Below are positions 1 through 6,816 of a DNA stretch of 7,580 nucleotides, piece after piece. Location: the NCBI GenBank assembly GCA_013151585.1, contig JAADHY010000684.1, positions 1-7,580 on the forward strand, written 5' to 3'. This DNA is from Planctomycetota bacterium (lineage in GTDB: Bacteria > Planctomycetota > Planctomycetia > Planctomycetales > Planctomycetaceae). Position numbers and translations under genes: made by a program. The notes beneath the pieces were generated by a model. It worked only from the letters and a program-made list of their open reading frames with translations. It did no database searches and had not been told where the DNA came from. Each line of letters begins with the position of its first letter. Within the stretch, counting starts at the first letter, position 1.

Positions 1-2781
1 ACCCGTCGCTTCCTGCCCCCCTAGGCCCGCCAAATCCAGATGGAACGTCATCTGCCGGCCGTCTTCCCGCGTGATGAACCGGTCGGCGATTTCCGTGCGG
101 TCCCACCAGAAGGATTCCACCACGACATCCGGTGGCAAGACAACGCTCAATCGACGAGCTCGCCCCCGACACTGCAACAAGACACACGTGCGAGACTTTC
201 CGGTGGGATCGAACACGGTCCAGACCACCGCCCGAGGGAAAGCCAATCCGGAGATTGCCGATTCGCTCTCGCTCTGCACCACCAGCGGAACCTGACTGCG
301 GTGCTCTTCGATCACCCAGACCGACGACCGATCGGCTGTGGCGAAACGTCTCCAACGAGGCTCGGCGACAGTCGCCGATGCGCCGTCGTCTCCTTGAACC
401 TCGACCTGGACGGACCGGAAGTCCGCGTCGGCCGAAGTCACCAAAGGCAAAGAAACGTTGGTCGGCGCCGGCCGATTCCCAGCCAACTCGACGACGTACT
501 CCGCAAGAATCTCAAACGTTCCCAGACGCGGTTGGTCAAGCGTGACGCGGACTCGGCTCAACTGATCCACCTCGGAGTCTCCCCAACTGACGGAGACCCG
601 TTTCGGTTCGCCGGCCGATTCCGTCTGAATCGCGAAGGCGACCGCATGCCGCAACGGCTTTGGCACGAGAAGTCGCGCTTGAGCCATCCGCTCATACGCC
701 ACCTCATAGCGAATCCGCTGCTGGACGGCCAAACGATCCCGTTGAACCGTCACGCGAACGAGGGTTTCGGTTTGGATTTGCTGCTCGTGAGCGGTCACCC
801 GAATTGCAAGAGTTTCGTTGGCCGGATCGATACGGTAAACCGTTTGCCGAAGTTCCCGTACAAACTCCGGATACTTGGCCGGCTCTGCCGCTTCGTCCGC
901 CACCGGGGCGAGGGGAGCGCCGCTGGCCAGCCTCAATTGGACATCGACGTTGTCCGCCAAGGCGACGATCAATTTGGCGGGCGCCTGAGCCGACGACTCG
1001 AGCCCCGGCAACGTCAACGAGAACTCGGCTTCGCTGGCCGGTATCGCTCGCCGACCACGCAAACGGATTTCAAACGGACCGTCCGCCCGGGACCGAGGCT
1101 GAACCAGCCGGACCAGATACACCTCGGGCGACGCCCCCGGGATGATCTCCTCCACAAGCTCTGCCGACTCGGACGGGCTGATGTCCCATTCGTCCGACGA
1201 CTGCATTGGCCAGCGCAAGATCAGTTCCCGCACCGCCCCGCGATAAACCTGACACCGGAACACCGCCTCCAGCTCCGCCCGATCGGCAGCCAGCTTCAGG
1301 AACAAATGCGGCTCGACCGTGTAATAGGGCTCGATTCGCACTAGCTTCAGCGTCAAACGAAAAGGCTGACGCAAGAACCGGTACGCACTGACCACCTGCC
1401 CGGTCCCCACAGCCGCCCGCAATTCCGGAAACAACCGCAAGTCGCTCACGTTAACCTGGTGGACGAACCGCCCTTCCTCGCCCGCTCGCTCCACATGGAA
1501 ACCTTCCACCGTTTGAAGGGCCACGTACCCGGATTGCCGTCGCGCTCCGGCCACATCGAACCCCGTCAGCACGGGAAGTTCCAATTGATCCGAACGGCGC
1601 TGCGCCGACAAAGTCCACTTCAAGCTGGTCTCGTCGACGGCCGACGTGAGCGAAACGTCGATCCGTCCCCCTGGCTGCACCGAGTAATCCTGGACGTCCC
1701 GGCCGGTCACGTCGAGCAACTCAAAGCCATCCGGTACCTTAACACTTACGCGGTTCAAATTGCCTCGCAGAGCCCGGATCGTCTGATAGGCTTCCAGCAC
1801 GATCGACTCCACACCGATCTGCACAAGAATCAACGTCGTTGCCTGCAGCTCGGTGCGACCGGGACGCTGCTTGGGCACCGCCTGCCACGAGACGTCCAGC
1901 ATCTCGCCCAAACCATGCAGCTCGATTTGCGATCCTGCCTGGGTGCTCTTCAAACGAACGCTTGTCTGTTCCGGCACGCTGACCGAGACATGAGCCAGCC
2001 CCTTCACCAGCAGCCGCAGCGAACTGGAAGCGGCCGCCGGCACCGGTAGGGCCAGTTTCAACCGCCCGTTCTCCACCGGTACGCTCAAACGAGCCTCCAA
2101 CGAATGCACGCCCCGCCCCCGGAACCACCAGCGGTAACCCCGTTCCCGATCAACCGCCGGGCTATCCGGCCGCGCCTCACCGGAACCGGTGCCATGATAT
2201 TGGTGGCGAGGAGCTTCCAGCAGGTACGCTTCCGTCAGGCGCAAGGGAACCAATACCCATTCGTTTTCCCGATGAATCTGCACACGGATCGCCGCCGTCA
2301 GGACCGCTCGGTCCCCCTCGACTTCGCCCTGCAACGACACCGAAAGCAGATCGAACGCCGGTGTTTGCTGCCGCTTCAACCATTGGAGAAACCGCTGGAA
2401 AGTGACCGCATCGATTTTCCCGAACTTCGAGTCCACAGTCTCCGGCCGCTCAGCTTTCGGCGCGGCCGAATGTCGCGGGCCACGCGACGCCCCCGAAAGG
2501 CTTTCCGTGTGCGTTGTCGTCGGAGAAAGGTTGCTTTCCGGACGAGAGGGTACGCTCGCTTCGTTCTTGCCGGCTCCCGTGACAGAGACGGGAGCTGTCA
2601 CAGGCTCGGGAGCTGATTCAGCCGGCTTCGGTGGTTCGACGATTCCCCGGTTCCCGATTGGTCGCGTCCCGCGGCCTTGTTCGGCCCCCGGTAACGACGA
2701 CGCGCCCAACAGCACCAACATCACCGCTGCGATCGTGCAGGCCCGAATGATGGCCATCCCAGCGGCTCTGCGCGCGCTCAT
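1..2781 (-). CDS. Large exported beta-rich protein of unknown function (partial, C-terminus off window)
   Basis: The reverse frame starting at 2781 stays open to base 1, giving 927 codons without a stop; the C-terminus is missing. The ATG at 2781 is preceded by GGAG with a 7-base gap. An in-frame ATG at 2757 is an alternative, but the first has the better ribosome site. Residues 1-33 look like a signal peptide: Arg near the start, a hydrophobic core around 17-30, and a possible cleavage after Pro-Gly-Ala. Residues 34-118 are a Pro/Ser/Thr/Ala-rich linker. From about 120 the protein has alternating short hydrophobic and charged stretches typical of consecutive beta-sandwich domains, including a Trp-Trp-Phe-Arg-Gly-Arg-Gly segment near 218-224. 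I see no catalytic motif and no later membrane span. I infer an exported, probably periplasmic or cell-surface protein. The build resembles very large hypothetical proteins of planctomycetes, but that is recollection and not a search. I do not recognise a named family. Confidence 0.85.
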   Translation of the reverse strand, partial: MSARRAAGMAIIRACTIAAVMLVLLGASSLPGAEQGRGTRPIGNRGIVEPPKPAESAPEPVTAPVSVTGAGKNEASVPSRPESNLSPTTTHTESLSGASRGPRHSAAPKAERPETVDSKFGKIDAVTFQRFLQWLKRQQTPAFDLLSVSLQGEVEGDRAVLTAAIRVQIHRENEWVLVPLRLTEAYLLEAPRHQYHGTGSGEARPDSPAVDRERGYRWWFRGRGVHSLEARLSVPVENGRLKLALPVPAAASSSLRLLVKGLAHVSVSVPEQTSVRLKSTQAGSQIELHGLGEMLDVSWQAVPKQRPGRTELQATTLILVQIGVESIVLEAYQTIRALRGNLNRVSVKVPDGFELLDVTGRDVQDYSVQPGGRIDVSLTSAVDETSLKWTLSAQRRSDQLELPVLTGFDVAGARRQSGYVALQTVEGFHVERAGEEGRFVHQVNVSDLRLFPELRAAVGTGQVVSAYRFLRQPFRLTLKLVRIEPYYTVEPHLFLKLAADRAELEAVFRCQVYRGAVRELILRWPMQSSDEWDISPSESAELVEEIIPGASPEVYLVRLVQPRSRADGPFEIRLRGRRAIPASEAEFSLTLPGLESSAQAPAKLIVALADNVDVQLRLASGAPLAPVADEAAEPAKYPEFVRELRQTVYRIDPANETLAIRVTAHEQQIQTETLVRVTVQRDRLAVQQRIRYEVAYERMAQARLLVPKPLRHAVAFAIQTESAGEPKRVSVSWGDSEVDQLSRVRVTLDQPRLGTFEILAEYVVELAGNRPAPTNVSLPLVTSADADFRSVQVEVQGDDGASATVAEPRWRRFATADRSSVWVIEEHRSQVPLVVQSESESAISGLAFPRAVVWTVFDPTGKSRTCVLLQCRGRARRLSVVLPPDVVVESFWWDRTEIADRFITREDGRQMTFHLDLAGLGGQEATG

Positions 2782-3244
2782 TCCGCCGCTCCACTCGGAG
2801 CTGCGATCCGTTCGACCGCCGAAACCGCAACAAGAATTGTCACTGAGAAGGGCCACGAGAAACCACCATCCGCACCTACGAGAACTCCGAAATCATGGGA
2901 CGAGTTCCGTTCAAACGACGGGGTCGGCCGTGCGACGTCTCCTCCCTCCGCCCCTCCTTAAGCAAACCACCGCGGGGCGCTTACCGCGATGGACTGTGAC
3001 AAGACGAAACCGAAGAGGTCGAGGACGGCCGCTTGCGGCGTCTGACAAGGCAGAAGCTCGGCTGGGCCTGCATCCGTCCCGCCGCATCGCGCCGGCCAAA
3101 GCCTGACCCACCACGAAATTCCACCTTTCGGGCTCTGGAGCGAAAAAGCATCCGCCGCGTCTGCTGCCGACAGGTCTACCACTATCATACCCCTGGGATG
3201 CGCGGCGAAAAAGACGGATTCTCGACTAGAAAGCAGAGAGGCGG
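2782..3244. other. 463-base spacer between two minus-strand genes
   Basis: No convincing gene lies here. Short open frames on both strands lack protein-like composition, and none has both a good ribosome site and a recognisable product. The stretch holds the ribosome site of the large exported protein, a purine-rich tract on the minus strand (2939-2959), a small bulged hairpin around 3025-3043, and a possible minus-strand promoter at 3184-3212. I see no clear terminator behind the phosphatase stop at 3245. The length suggests the exported-protein gene is transcribed from its own promoter with a long leader. Confidence 0.6.
3184..3212 (-). promoter_or_regulatory. Possible promoter for the large exported protein
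   Basis: On the minus strand a TATGAT hexamer (3184-3189) matches the -10 consensus at five of six bases. It lies exactly 17 bases downstream of TTTTTC (3207-3212), a weak -35. Transcription would begin near 3177 and give a leader of roughly 395 bases before the start at 2781. The -10 is good and the -35 poor, so this remains a candidate only. Confidence 0.35.
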
Positions 3245-4027
3245 TCAGCCGAGCAATTCTCGCAGTTGTTCGTGAATTGCCGATCCGTTGCTTGCCAGCA
3301 AATCAGGAACGGACAGATCAATTGGTCGGCCGTTGCATTGAGTCACGCGTCCACCGGCTTCTTCCACCAACAGCACGCCCGCCGCCATGTCCCAGCAGTG
3401 AAGGCTTCGCGACCAGTAGGCGTCGATACGTCCGCACGCGACGTAGGCCAAATTCAGCGCGGCCGAGCCCGTGCGTTGAAGATGCTGAGCTCGCGGGAGA
3501 ACGCGCAGAAAATCCTGCACCGCCCGGTGGGACGCATCAACCTTCACCGGCAGACTGGCGACGACCAGCGCCCGGCCCAGCTCGTCGGTGCAAGTTGGTT
3601 GAATCGGGCGGCCGTTCAAAAACGCTCCGCCACCGAAGCTCGCTGTAAACATCTCCTCCCGCGTTGGATCGAAAATCACTCCGACCACCAGCCGGCCCGT
3701 GTGTTCCAACCCGATCGACACCGCGTAAAAGGGAAAGCCATGTACGTAGTTCGAGGTGCCATCCAGTGGATCGACGATCCAGCGATAAGGCGAACCCGTC
3801 GCCGGCCGCTGCGTCCCCTCTTCGCCCACGAATTGGTGGTCGGGGTAGCGTTGGCGGATGTATTCGAAAATGGCTCGTTGCGACTCCAGGTCCGCTTCGG
3901 TAACAAAATCGGACGGACTTTTTTCCAAAGCGGTAAACCGCTGACTCCAATCCGCTAGAATCCGACCAGCCATCCGAGCCGCTTCCACCGCCACATCCAG
4001 AAACTCTTTCCAATCCCGATCGTTCAT
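3245..4027 (-). CDS. Inositol monophosphatase family protein
   Basis: This is a 260-residue Mg2+-dependent phosphatase of the IMPase/SuhB superfamily, the usual length for the family. All signature motifs are present in order: Gly-Glu-Glu at 68-70 (metal-binding Glu), Asp-Pro-Leu-Asp-Gly-Thr-Ser-Asn at 86-93 (motif A; Asp86 and Asp89 are metal ligands and the backbone binds phosphate), and Trp-Asp-Met-Ala-Ala-Gly at 212-217 (motif B, Asp213). The segment 187-205 (GSAALNLAYVACGRIDAYW) is also typical. The frame extends upstream to 4210, but those residues are Arg/Gly-rich and unlike the family. The start at 4027 gives a normal N-terminal helix; its ribosome site is weak (GGCGAG). There is no signal peptide or membrane span, so it is probably cytosolic. 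The exact substrate (inositol-1-phosphate, another sugar phosphate, or 3'-phosphoadenosine phosphate) cannot be read from the sequence. It is divergent from the pilus operon and shows no functional tie to it. Confidence 0.95.
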   Translation of the reverse strand: MNDRDWKEFLDVAVEAARMAGRILADWSQRFTALEKSPSDFVTEADLESQRAIFEYIRQRYPDHQFVGEEGTQRPATGSPYRWIVDPLDGTSNYVHGFPFYAVSIGLEHTGRLVVGVIFDPTREEMFTASFGGGAFLNGRPIQPTCTDELGRALVVASLPVKVDASHRAVQDFLRVLPRAQHLQRTGSAALNLAYVACGRIDAYWSRSLHCWDMAAGVLLVEEAGGRVTQCNGRPIDLSVPDLLASNGSAIHEQLRELLG

Positions 4028-4130
4028 CCGCTCGCCCGTTTCTGATTGCTCGCCTTTGACAGTTCCCGTTTCATATCTCCCGCGCCCCGGATGCCCCTCT
4101 GCGCGCCGTCTCGCCCGGCGGAGAGATCGA

Positions 4131-4159
4131 AGTCTACCCGACATCCCCAACCGTGGAAA
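4131..4159 (-). promoter_or_regulatory. Possible promoter for the inositol monophosphatase gene
   Basis: On the minus strand TTTCCA (4154-4159; four of six bases match a -35) is separated by 17 bases from TAGACT (4131-4136; four of six match a -10). Transcription from here would give a leader of about 95 bases before the start at 4027. Both boxes are mediocre; the spacing is ideal. Confidence 0.3.
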
Positions 4160-4236
4160 CCCGCGAACGGATCCGGGAGCGTTCTGTCGACGTCTGAGTT
4201 CCCCATCCATGGCTCTGCAGATTGGTTAGGTTGTAC

Positions 4237-4251
4237 CGATCGTATCGATCG
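4237..4251. repeat. 15-base palindrome in the divergent spacer
   Basis: CGATCG is repeated on either side of TAT. Each half is itself palindromic, so the element reads as a direct repeat and as an inverted repeat. It sits between the candidate divergent promoters, which would suit an operator, but no regulator is identifiable here. Confidence 0.45.
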
Positions 4252-4333
4252 TGCCGGCGACGCAAACTAAAAACGATGCACAAACAGCAGCGACTGCACC
4301 GCGTCGACTGGCCGCGAGCAATAATGAAGACAG

Positions 4334-4363
4334 GCCCGGTGCAAAGAGAACGCAACACCGGGC
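4334..4363. repeat. 8+8 bp inverted repeat upstream of the pilus promoter
   Basis: GCCCGGTG (4334-4341) and CACCGGGC (4356-4363) are perfect reverse complements separated by 14 bases. The element ends about 20 bases before the candidate extended -10 box. No gene on either strand ends nearby, so a terminator is unlikely. An activator or repressor site for the tad operon is the simplest reading, by inference from position. Confidence 0.45.
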
Positions 4364-4376
4364 AACCGCTTTTGGA

Positions 4377-4391
4377 AACACGTGTTATAGT
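4377..4391 (+). promoter_or_regulatory. Extended -10 promoter overlapping a palindrome, likely for the tad operon
   Basis: TGT followed by TATAGT (4383-4391) matches the extended -10 form TGnTATAAT with one mismatch in the hexamer. No good -35 is found at 16-18 bases, which is usual for extended -10 promoters. The perfect 10-base palindrome AACACGTGTT (4377-4386) overlaps the box, so a protein bound there would block or alter polymerase binding. Transcription would start near 4398, about 185 bases before the prepilin peptidase ATG. Confidence 0.45.
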
Positions 4392-4435
4392 TTCAACACA
4401 GGCAAGACGCACAAAGTGCGCCGGTCGCGCAATTC

Positions 4436-4461
4436 GAGACAGCTCTCGGGGAGCTGTTCTC
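4436..4461 (+). other. Strong hairpin in the tad operon leader
   Basis: GAGACAGCTC (4436-4445) pairs with GAGCTGTTCTC (4451-4461) around a TCGGG loop: ten base pairs with one bulged T. No T-run follows, so it is not a classical terminator. It lies inside the predicted untranslated leader, 121 bases before the first gene, and could affect RNA stability or act in attenuation. Confidence 0.45.
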
Positions 4462-4582
4462 CGGCGATCTCGCACGCGTTAACGCAGTTTCCGTCACTTA
4501 GACGCGATCTGCCTTGCCTTCGAACTTGTTTCTCGAAGCGCCGGCCCTTTGGGACGACGGAGAGAGACCGGAAGTCACCGAA

Positions 4583-5152
4583 ATGCCACCTATCAGCCTC
4601 CAACTGGTTGTGTTCTTACTCGGCGTGTGTGGTCTGACGACGGCGGCGGCTGTCTGGGACTTGCGCACGCGCCGAATTCCGAACAAGTTGACCATCCCTG
4701 CATTTCTCGCTGGGTTGGTCTATCAAGCCGCGTTCAACGGCCTGGGACGTCCCGGATTGGCAGACGCGGGCCTCGCCTTCCTGTTGGGATTCGGCACGCT
4801 GTTCGTGTTGTGGTTGATCGGCGGAGGCGGAGGCGGTGACGTGAAGCTCATGGGAGCTCTGAGCGTGTGGCTCGGGTTTCGCCTGACGCTGCTGGTCATG
4901 ATCTGCAGTGTGATTTGCGTGTTGGTCGGCACGCTGTTGGTGATGGTGTGGAGCGTGATCACGCGCGGAGCCTATGCCACCAAGAGAAAGTACACGGCAA
5001 CCGGCAAGGGGTACGGAACAGGCAAAGGGCGGAAAAAGAAGACAGAGACGGTCGCTCAGCGGCAAAAGCGTCGCATCATGGCCTACGCCCTCCCTGTGGC
5101 TTTGTCCACCTGGGCCGTTGTGTTTTGGAAGTTGCCGATGTTTCCGTTTTAG
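4583..5152 (+). CDS. tadV: Prepilin peptidase TadV/CpaA (A24 family)
   Basis: This 189-residue multi-span membrane aspartyl protease is of the short type IV prepilin peptidase class used by Tad/Flp pili; it removes leader peptides from pilin and pseudopilins at the cytoplasmic face. The two catalytic aspartates are visible: Asp26 in WDLRTRRIPN (25-34), and Asp86 in the Gly-rich GGGDVKLMGA segment (83-92), the family GxGD motif. Hydrophobic segments lie at about 5-24, 35-50, 62-80, 100-127 and 165-181. There is no N-terminal methylase domain, as expected for TadV. The frame is open from a TTG at 4514, but the ATG at 4583 has GGAAG eight bases upstream and begins directly at the first membrane helix. 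Residues 129-164 form a very basic Lys/Arg/Gly/Thr-rich stretch between the last helices, which is unusual. It is the first gene of the cluster; the TadE-like gene follows after 55 bases. Confidence 0.92.
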   Translation: MPPISLQLVVFLLGVCGLTTAAAVWDLRTRRIPNKLTIPAFLAGLVYQAAFNGLGRPGLADAGLAFLLGFGTLFVLWLIGGGGGGDVKLMGALSVWLGFRLTLLVMICSVICVLVGTLLVMVWSVITRGAYATKRKYTATGKGYGTGKGRKKKTETVAQRQKRRIMAYALPVALSTWAVVFWKLPMFPF

Positions 5153-5207
5153 GCGTTGCCGCGAGGCCACCTTGGCGGCCCAGCGGGCGACGCAAGCGGG
5201 GAAAGCG

Positions 5208-5669
5208 ATGGTTCGGCGAGCAGTAAGACAACCCAGCCAGCTCCGGCGGTCTGACCGGTCAGTCAAACCGGTCGCACCCGGCGTTAGCCGGAAGAGGGCG
5301 GGATTTTTCAGCATGGAGCTGGTTCTGACCTTGCCGTTGTTGGGGATAATCCTGTTGGCCGTCTTCGAATTCTCGCTGTTGTTTTCGGCCAGAGCGGCGG
5401 TGGTCGAAGCCAGTCGCGTGGGCGCCCGTCGAGCCTGTCTGGCGGACGCAACGTTGGCGGATGTGGAAGAGCAGGTCCGCAAGGTTCTGCCGTCCCGGCT
5501 TCAGCGCGAGGTGGCCGTCCGAGCGATTCTCGGAGCGAAGTCGGGCGATGTGGTCGCGGTGGGAGTCCAGGTGCCGATGCGCTGTGCCGCTCCCGACCTG
5601 CTCTGGCCTGTCGGCTACTCCCTGAAGAACAAATACATCTACGCGGAAACGCGGATGATCAAAGAATAG
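5208..5669 (+). CDS. tadE: TadE-like pseudopilin
   Basis: This 153-residue TadE family protein is a minor pilin-like component needed for Tad pilus assembly. Residues 1-31 are a basic, Ser/Arg-rich leader. Gly32 is followed by FFSMELVLTLPLL, with Glu37 at +5 after the glycine. That matches a prepilin cleavage site, so the neighbouring peptidase is the likely processor. A single membrane helix spans about 38-60, and the segment ARAAVVEASRVGARRA (61-76) is the conserved region after the TadE helix. The rest (77-153) is a small periplasmic domain. The ATG at 5208 has GGGGA six bases upstream. A later ATG at 5313 would remove the cleavage glycine and is less likely, and the frame open back to 4974 is a shadow of the peptidase gene. 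The next gene begins after 28 bases, consistent with one operon. Confidence 0.88.
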   Translation: MVRRAVRQPSQLRRSDRSVKPVAPGVSRKRAGFFSMELVLTLPLLGIILLAVFEFSLLFSARAAVVEASRVGARRACLADATLADVEEQVRKVLPSRLQREVAVRAILGAKSGDVVAVGVQVPMRCAAPDLLWPVGYSLKNKYIYAETRMIKE

Positions 5670-5684
5670 CGATCCTTGTCAAAA

Positions 5685-5700
5685 AAGGAGCTCACCGGTG
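5685..5700 (+). promoter_or_regulatory. Ribosome binding site that fixes the GTG start of cpaB
   Basis: AAGGAG lies seven bases before a GTG at 5698, a near-ideal Shine-Dalgarno sequence. It supports the GTG as the start over later in-frame ATGs. The encoded protein then begins with a short Lys-containing segment and a membrane helix, as expected for CpaB. Confidence 0.75.
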
Positions 5701-6717
5701 AAAAACCTCACCCCAGCCAAAATGACGATGTTGATGTTCGTCGTCATCGGCCTGTTGGTGGCGGCTTACGTGGCCAAGACCCTTTTCGCGGTGGACGACA
5801 GACCGGCGGTTCGGAACATCCCGATGCCGTTGAGTGAATTGGAGCCGGGCACGCGAATCACACAGAACCACATCGGCTTGGGACCGTGGCCGGAAAGCGA
5901 GATCACGTCGGACATGCTGTTGTCCGAGCGAGCGATTCTCGGCCGCATCGTGAAAGAGAAGCTCAAGCCGGGCCGGCCGATCCTCGCGAACCAACTGTAT
6001 CAGTTCGGCGAACGGCCGCCGCTGCGAGTGGCCGAGGGCATGCGGGCCGTAACGGTCGATATCGAAGATTCGGCCGCAGCGGTCGGCGGGTTGATCCGGC
6101 CCGGCCAATACGTCGATGTGCATTGGACCATCGAGCCCGTCCAGGACGACCCGCGTCTGGCTCAGGGCATGACGTTGACCCTGTTCCGAGGCGTCCAGGT
6201 CTTGGCCGTTCATCGACAATACTCGCAGGTCTCAGGCGACGCTGCTGCAATGCCGACGACCACGGGCGTGACCCTGGAGCTGACTCCTGAGCAGGCCACT
6301 GTCGCCATTTTGGCTCGTGAGAAAGGCACAATTACCTTGACCTACAACCCGGACGGCAAAGGGACAGGCGTGGTTGACGTGCCGGATGAAAACCGAGCGA
6401 CCTTTTATGAAATCCTGGGCATGAATCCGCCGGAAGAAGCGAAGGAGGAGCCGCCTTTCACCAGCGAGATTTACCGAGGGACGGCCCGGCAGACCATGCA
6501 GTTCCGCGACGGCCGTCTGATCCGCAGCGGGAGCAGCGGTTCGGGCCGTCCACAACGGGCGGGAAGCAATCCGTCCGCTCCGAACAGCTCGTCCGCGCAG
6601 GACCAGCCCTCCCCACAGAAACAAGGTCAACCACGAACGTCTGCTTCACCGGGCGTTCCACCGGCGCCGTTGCCGGTGACGCAGTCGCCATCCGGGCGAC
6701 GAGCCCCATCCACCTAG
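5698..6717 (+). CDS. cpaB: Flp pilus assembly protein CpaB/RcpC
   Basis: This 339-residue protein is of the CpaB/RcpC family. It is anchored in the inner membrane and works in the periplasm with the RcpA/CpaC secretin in Tad pilus assembly. Residues 10-30 form the N-terminal membrane helix. Residues about 38-100 are a SAF-type domain (VRNIPMPLSELEPGTRI, then GRIVKEKLKPGRPIL). Residues 112-225 match the RcpC core: GMRAVTVDIEDSAAAVGGLI, RPGQYVDVHW, VTLELTPEQATVAILA and KGTITLTYNP. The end, from about 277, is an unstructured Ser/Pro/Gln/Gly/Arg-rich tail of some 60 residues with no cysteine or hydrophobic segment. The start is a GTG with a strong ribosome site. The gene follows tadE after 28 bases, and a terminator-like hairpin follows 24 bases after the stop. 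Confidence 0.95.
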   Translation: MKNLTPAKMTMLMFVVIGLLVAAYVAKTLFAVDDRPAVRNIPMPLSELEPGTRITQNHIGLGPWPESEITSDMLLSERAILGRIVKEKLKPGRPILANQLYQFGERPPLRVAEGMRAVTVDIEDSAAAVGGLIRPGQYVDVHWTIEPVQDDPRLAQGMTLTLFRGVQVLAVHRQYSQVSGDAAAMPTTTGVTLELTPEQATVAILAREKGTITLTYNPDGKGTGVVDVPDENRATFYEILGMNPPEEAKEEPPFTSEIYRGTARQTMQFRDGRLIRSGSSGSGRPQRAGSNPSAPNSSSAQDQPSPQKQGQPRTSASPGVPPAPLPVTQSPSGRRAPST

Positions 6718-6741
6718 AAGAAACACTCATTGGTTTGAGAA

Positions 6742-6769
6742 CGCGGACAATGTTCGCGCTTTCGTTTTC
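6742..6769 (+). terminator. Terminator-like hairpin after cpaB
   Basis: CGCGGAC (6742-6748) pairs with GTTCGCG (6752-6758) around AAT: seven pairs including one G-T. It is followed by CTTTCGTTTTC, an interrupted T-rich tail. It lies 24 bases after the cpaB stop. The short stem and broken T-run make it a weak intrinsic terminator, which could separate the TadG-like gene from the upstream transcript. Confidence 0.45.
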
Positions 6770-6816
6770 GTGGCCGACGCTGCCAGCGTGGGCTGCCGAC
6801 GTCGTCTGAGGTTCGT

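Larger units (their letters stand above)
4028..4582. other. 555-base divergent regulatory spacer
   Basis: This stretch separates the leftward phosphatase gene from the rightward pilus operon, and I find no convincing gene in it. The open frames are short and Arg-rich and lack recognisable domains. It contains a candidate minus-strand promoter (4131-4159), a 15-base palindrome (4237-4251), an 8+8 inverted repeat (4334-4363), an extended -10 promoter overlapping a palindrome (4377-4391) and a leader hairpin (4436-4461). Confidence 0.6.

Noticed and set aside
40..1344. A 434-codon plus-strand open frame across the left part.
   Set aside because: It lies antisense to the continuous 927-codon minus-strand gene. 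Its product is Arg/Pro/His-rich with no domain, as expected for a shadow frame in GC-rich DNA.
3025..3043. A bulged hairpin (GACGCCGC with GCGGCCGTC on the minus strand) taken at first as a terminator.
   Set aside because: It has a two-base loop, no T-run on either side, and lies 200 bases past the phosphatase stop.
1459..3106. Several plus-strand open frames of 170-234 codons.
   Set aside because: They are antisense to the exported-protein gene, overlap each other, and have shadow-like composition without motifs.
3266..3958. A 230-codon plus-strand frame.
   Set aside because: It is exactly antisense to the phosphatase gene, whose catalytic motifs are unmistakable.
4028..4210. A 61-residue N-terminal extension of the phosphatase.
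   Set aside because: These residues are Arg/Gly-rich and unlike the family. The start at 4027 gives the normal length.
5156..5183. A GC-rich hairpin between tadV and tadE.
   Set aside because: It is a five-pair stem with a long loop and no T-run, so a terminator is not supported and the genes are most likely cotranscribed.
4616..5482. A 288-codon minus-strand frame.
   Set aside because: It is antisense to tadV and tadE, which carry clear catalytic and membrane motifs.
5692..6219. A 175-codon minus-strand frame.
   Set aside because: It is antisense to cpaB, which has a strong ribosome site and recognisable domains.
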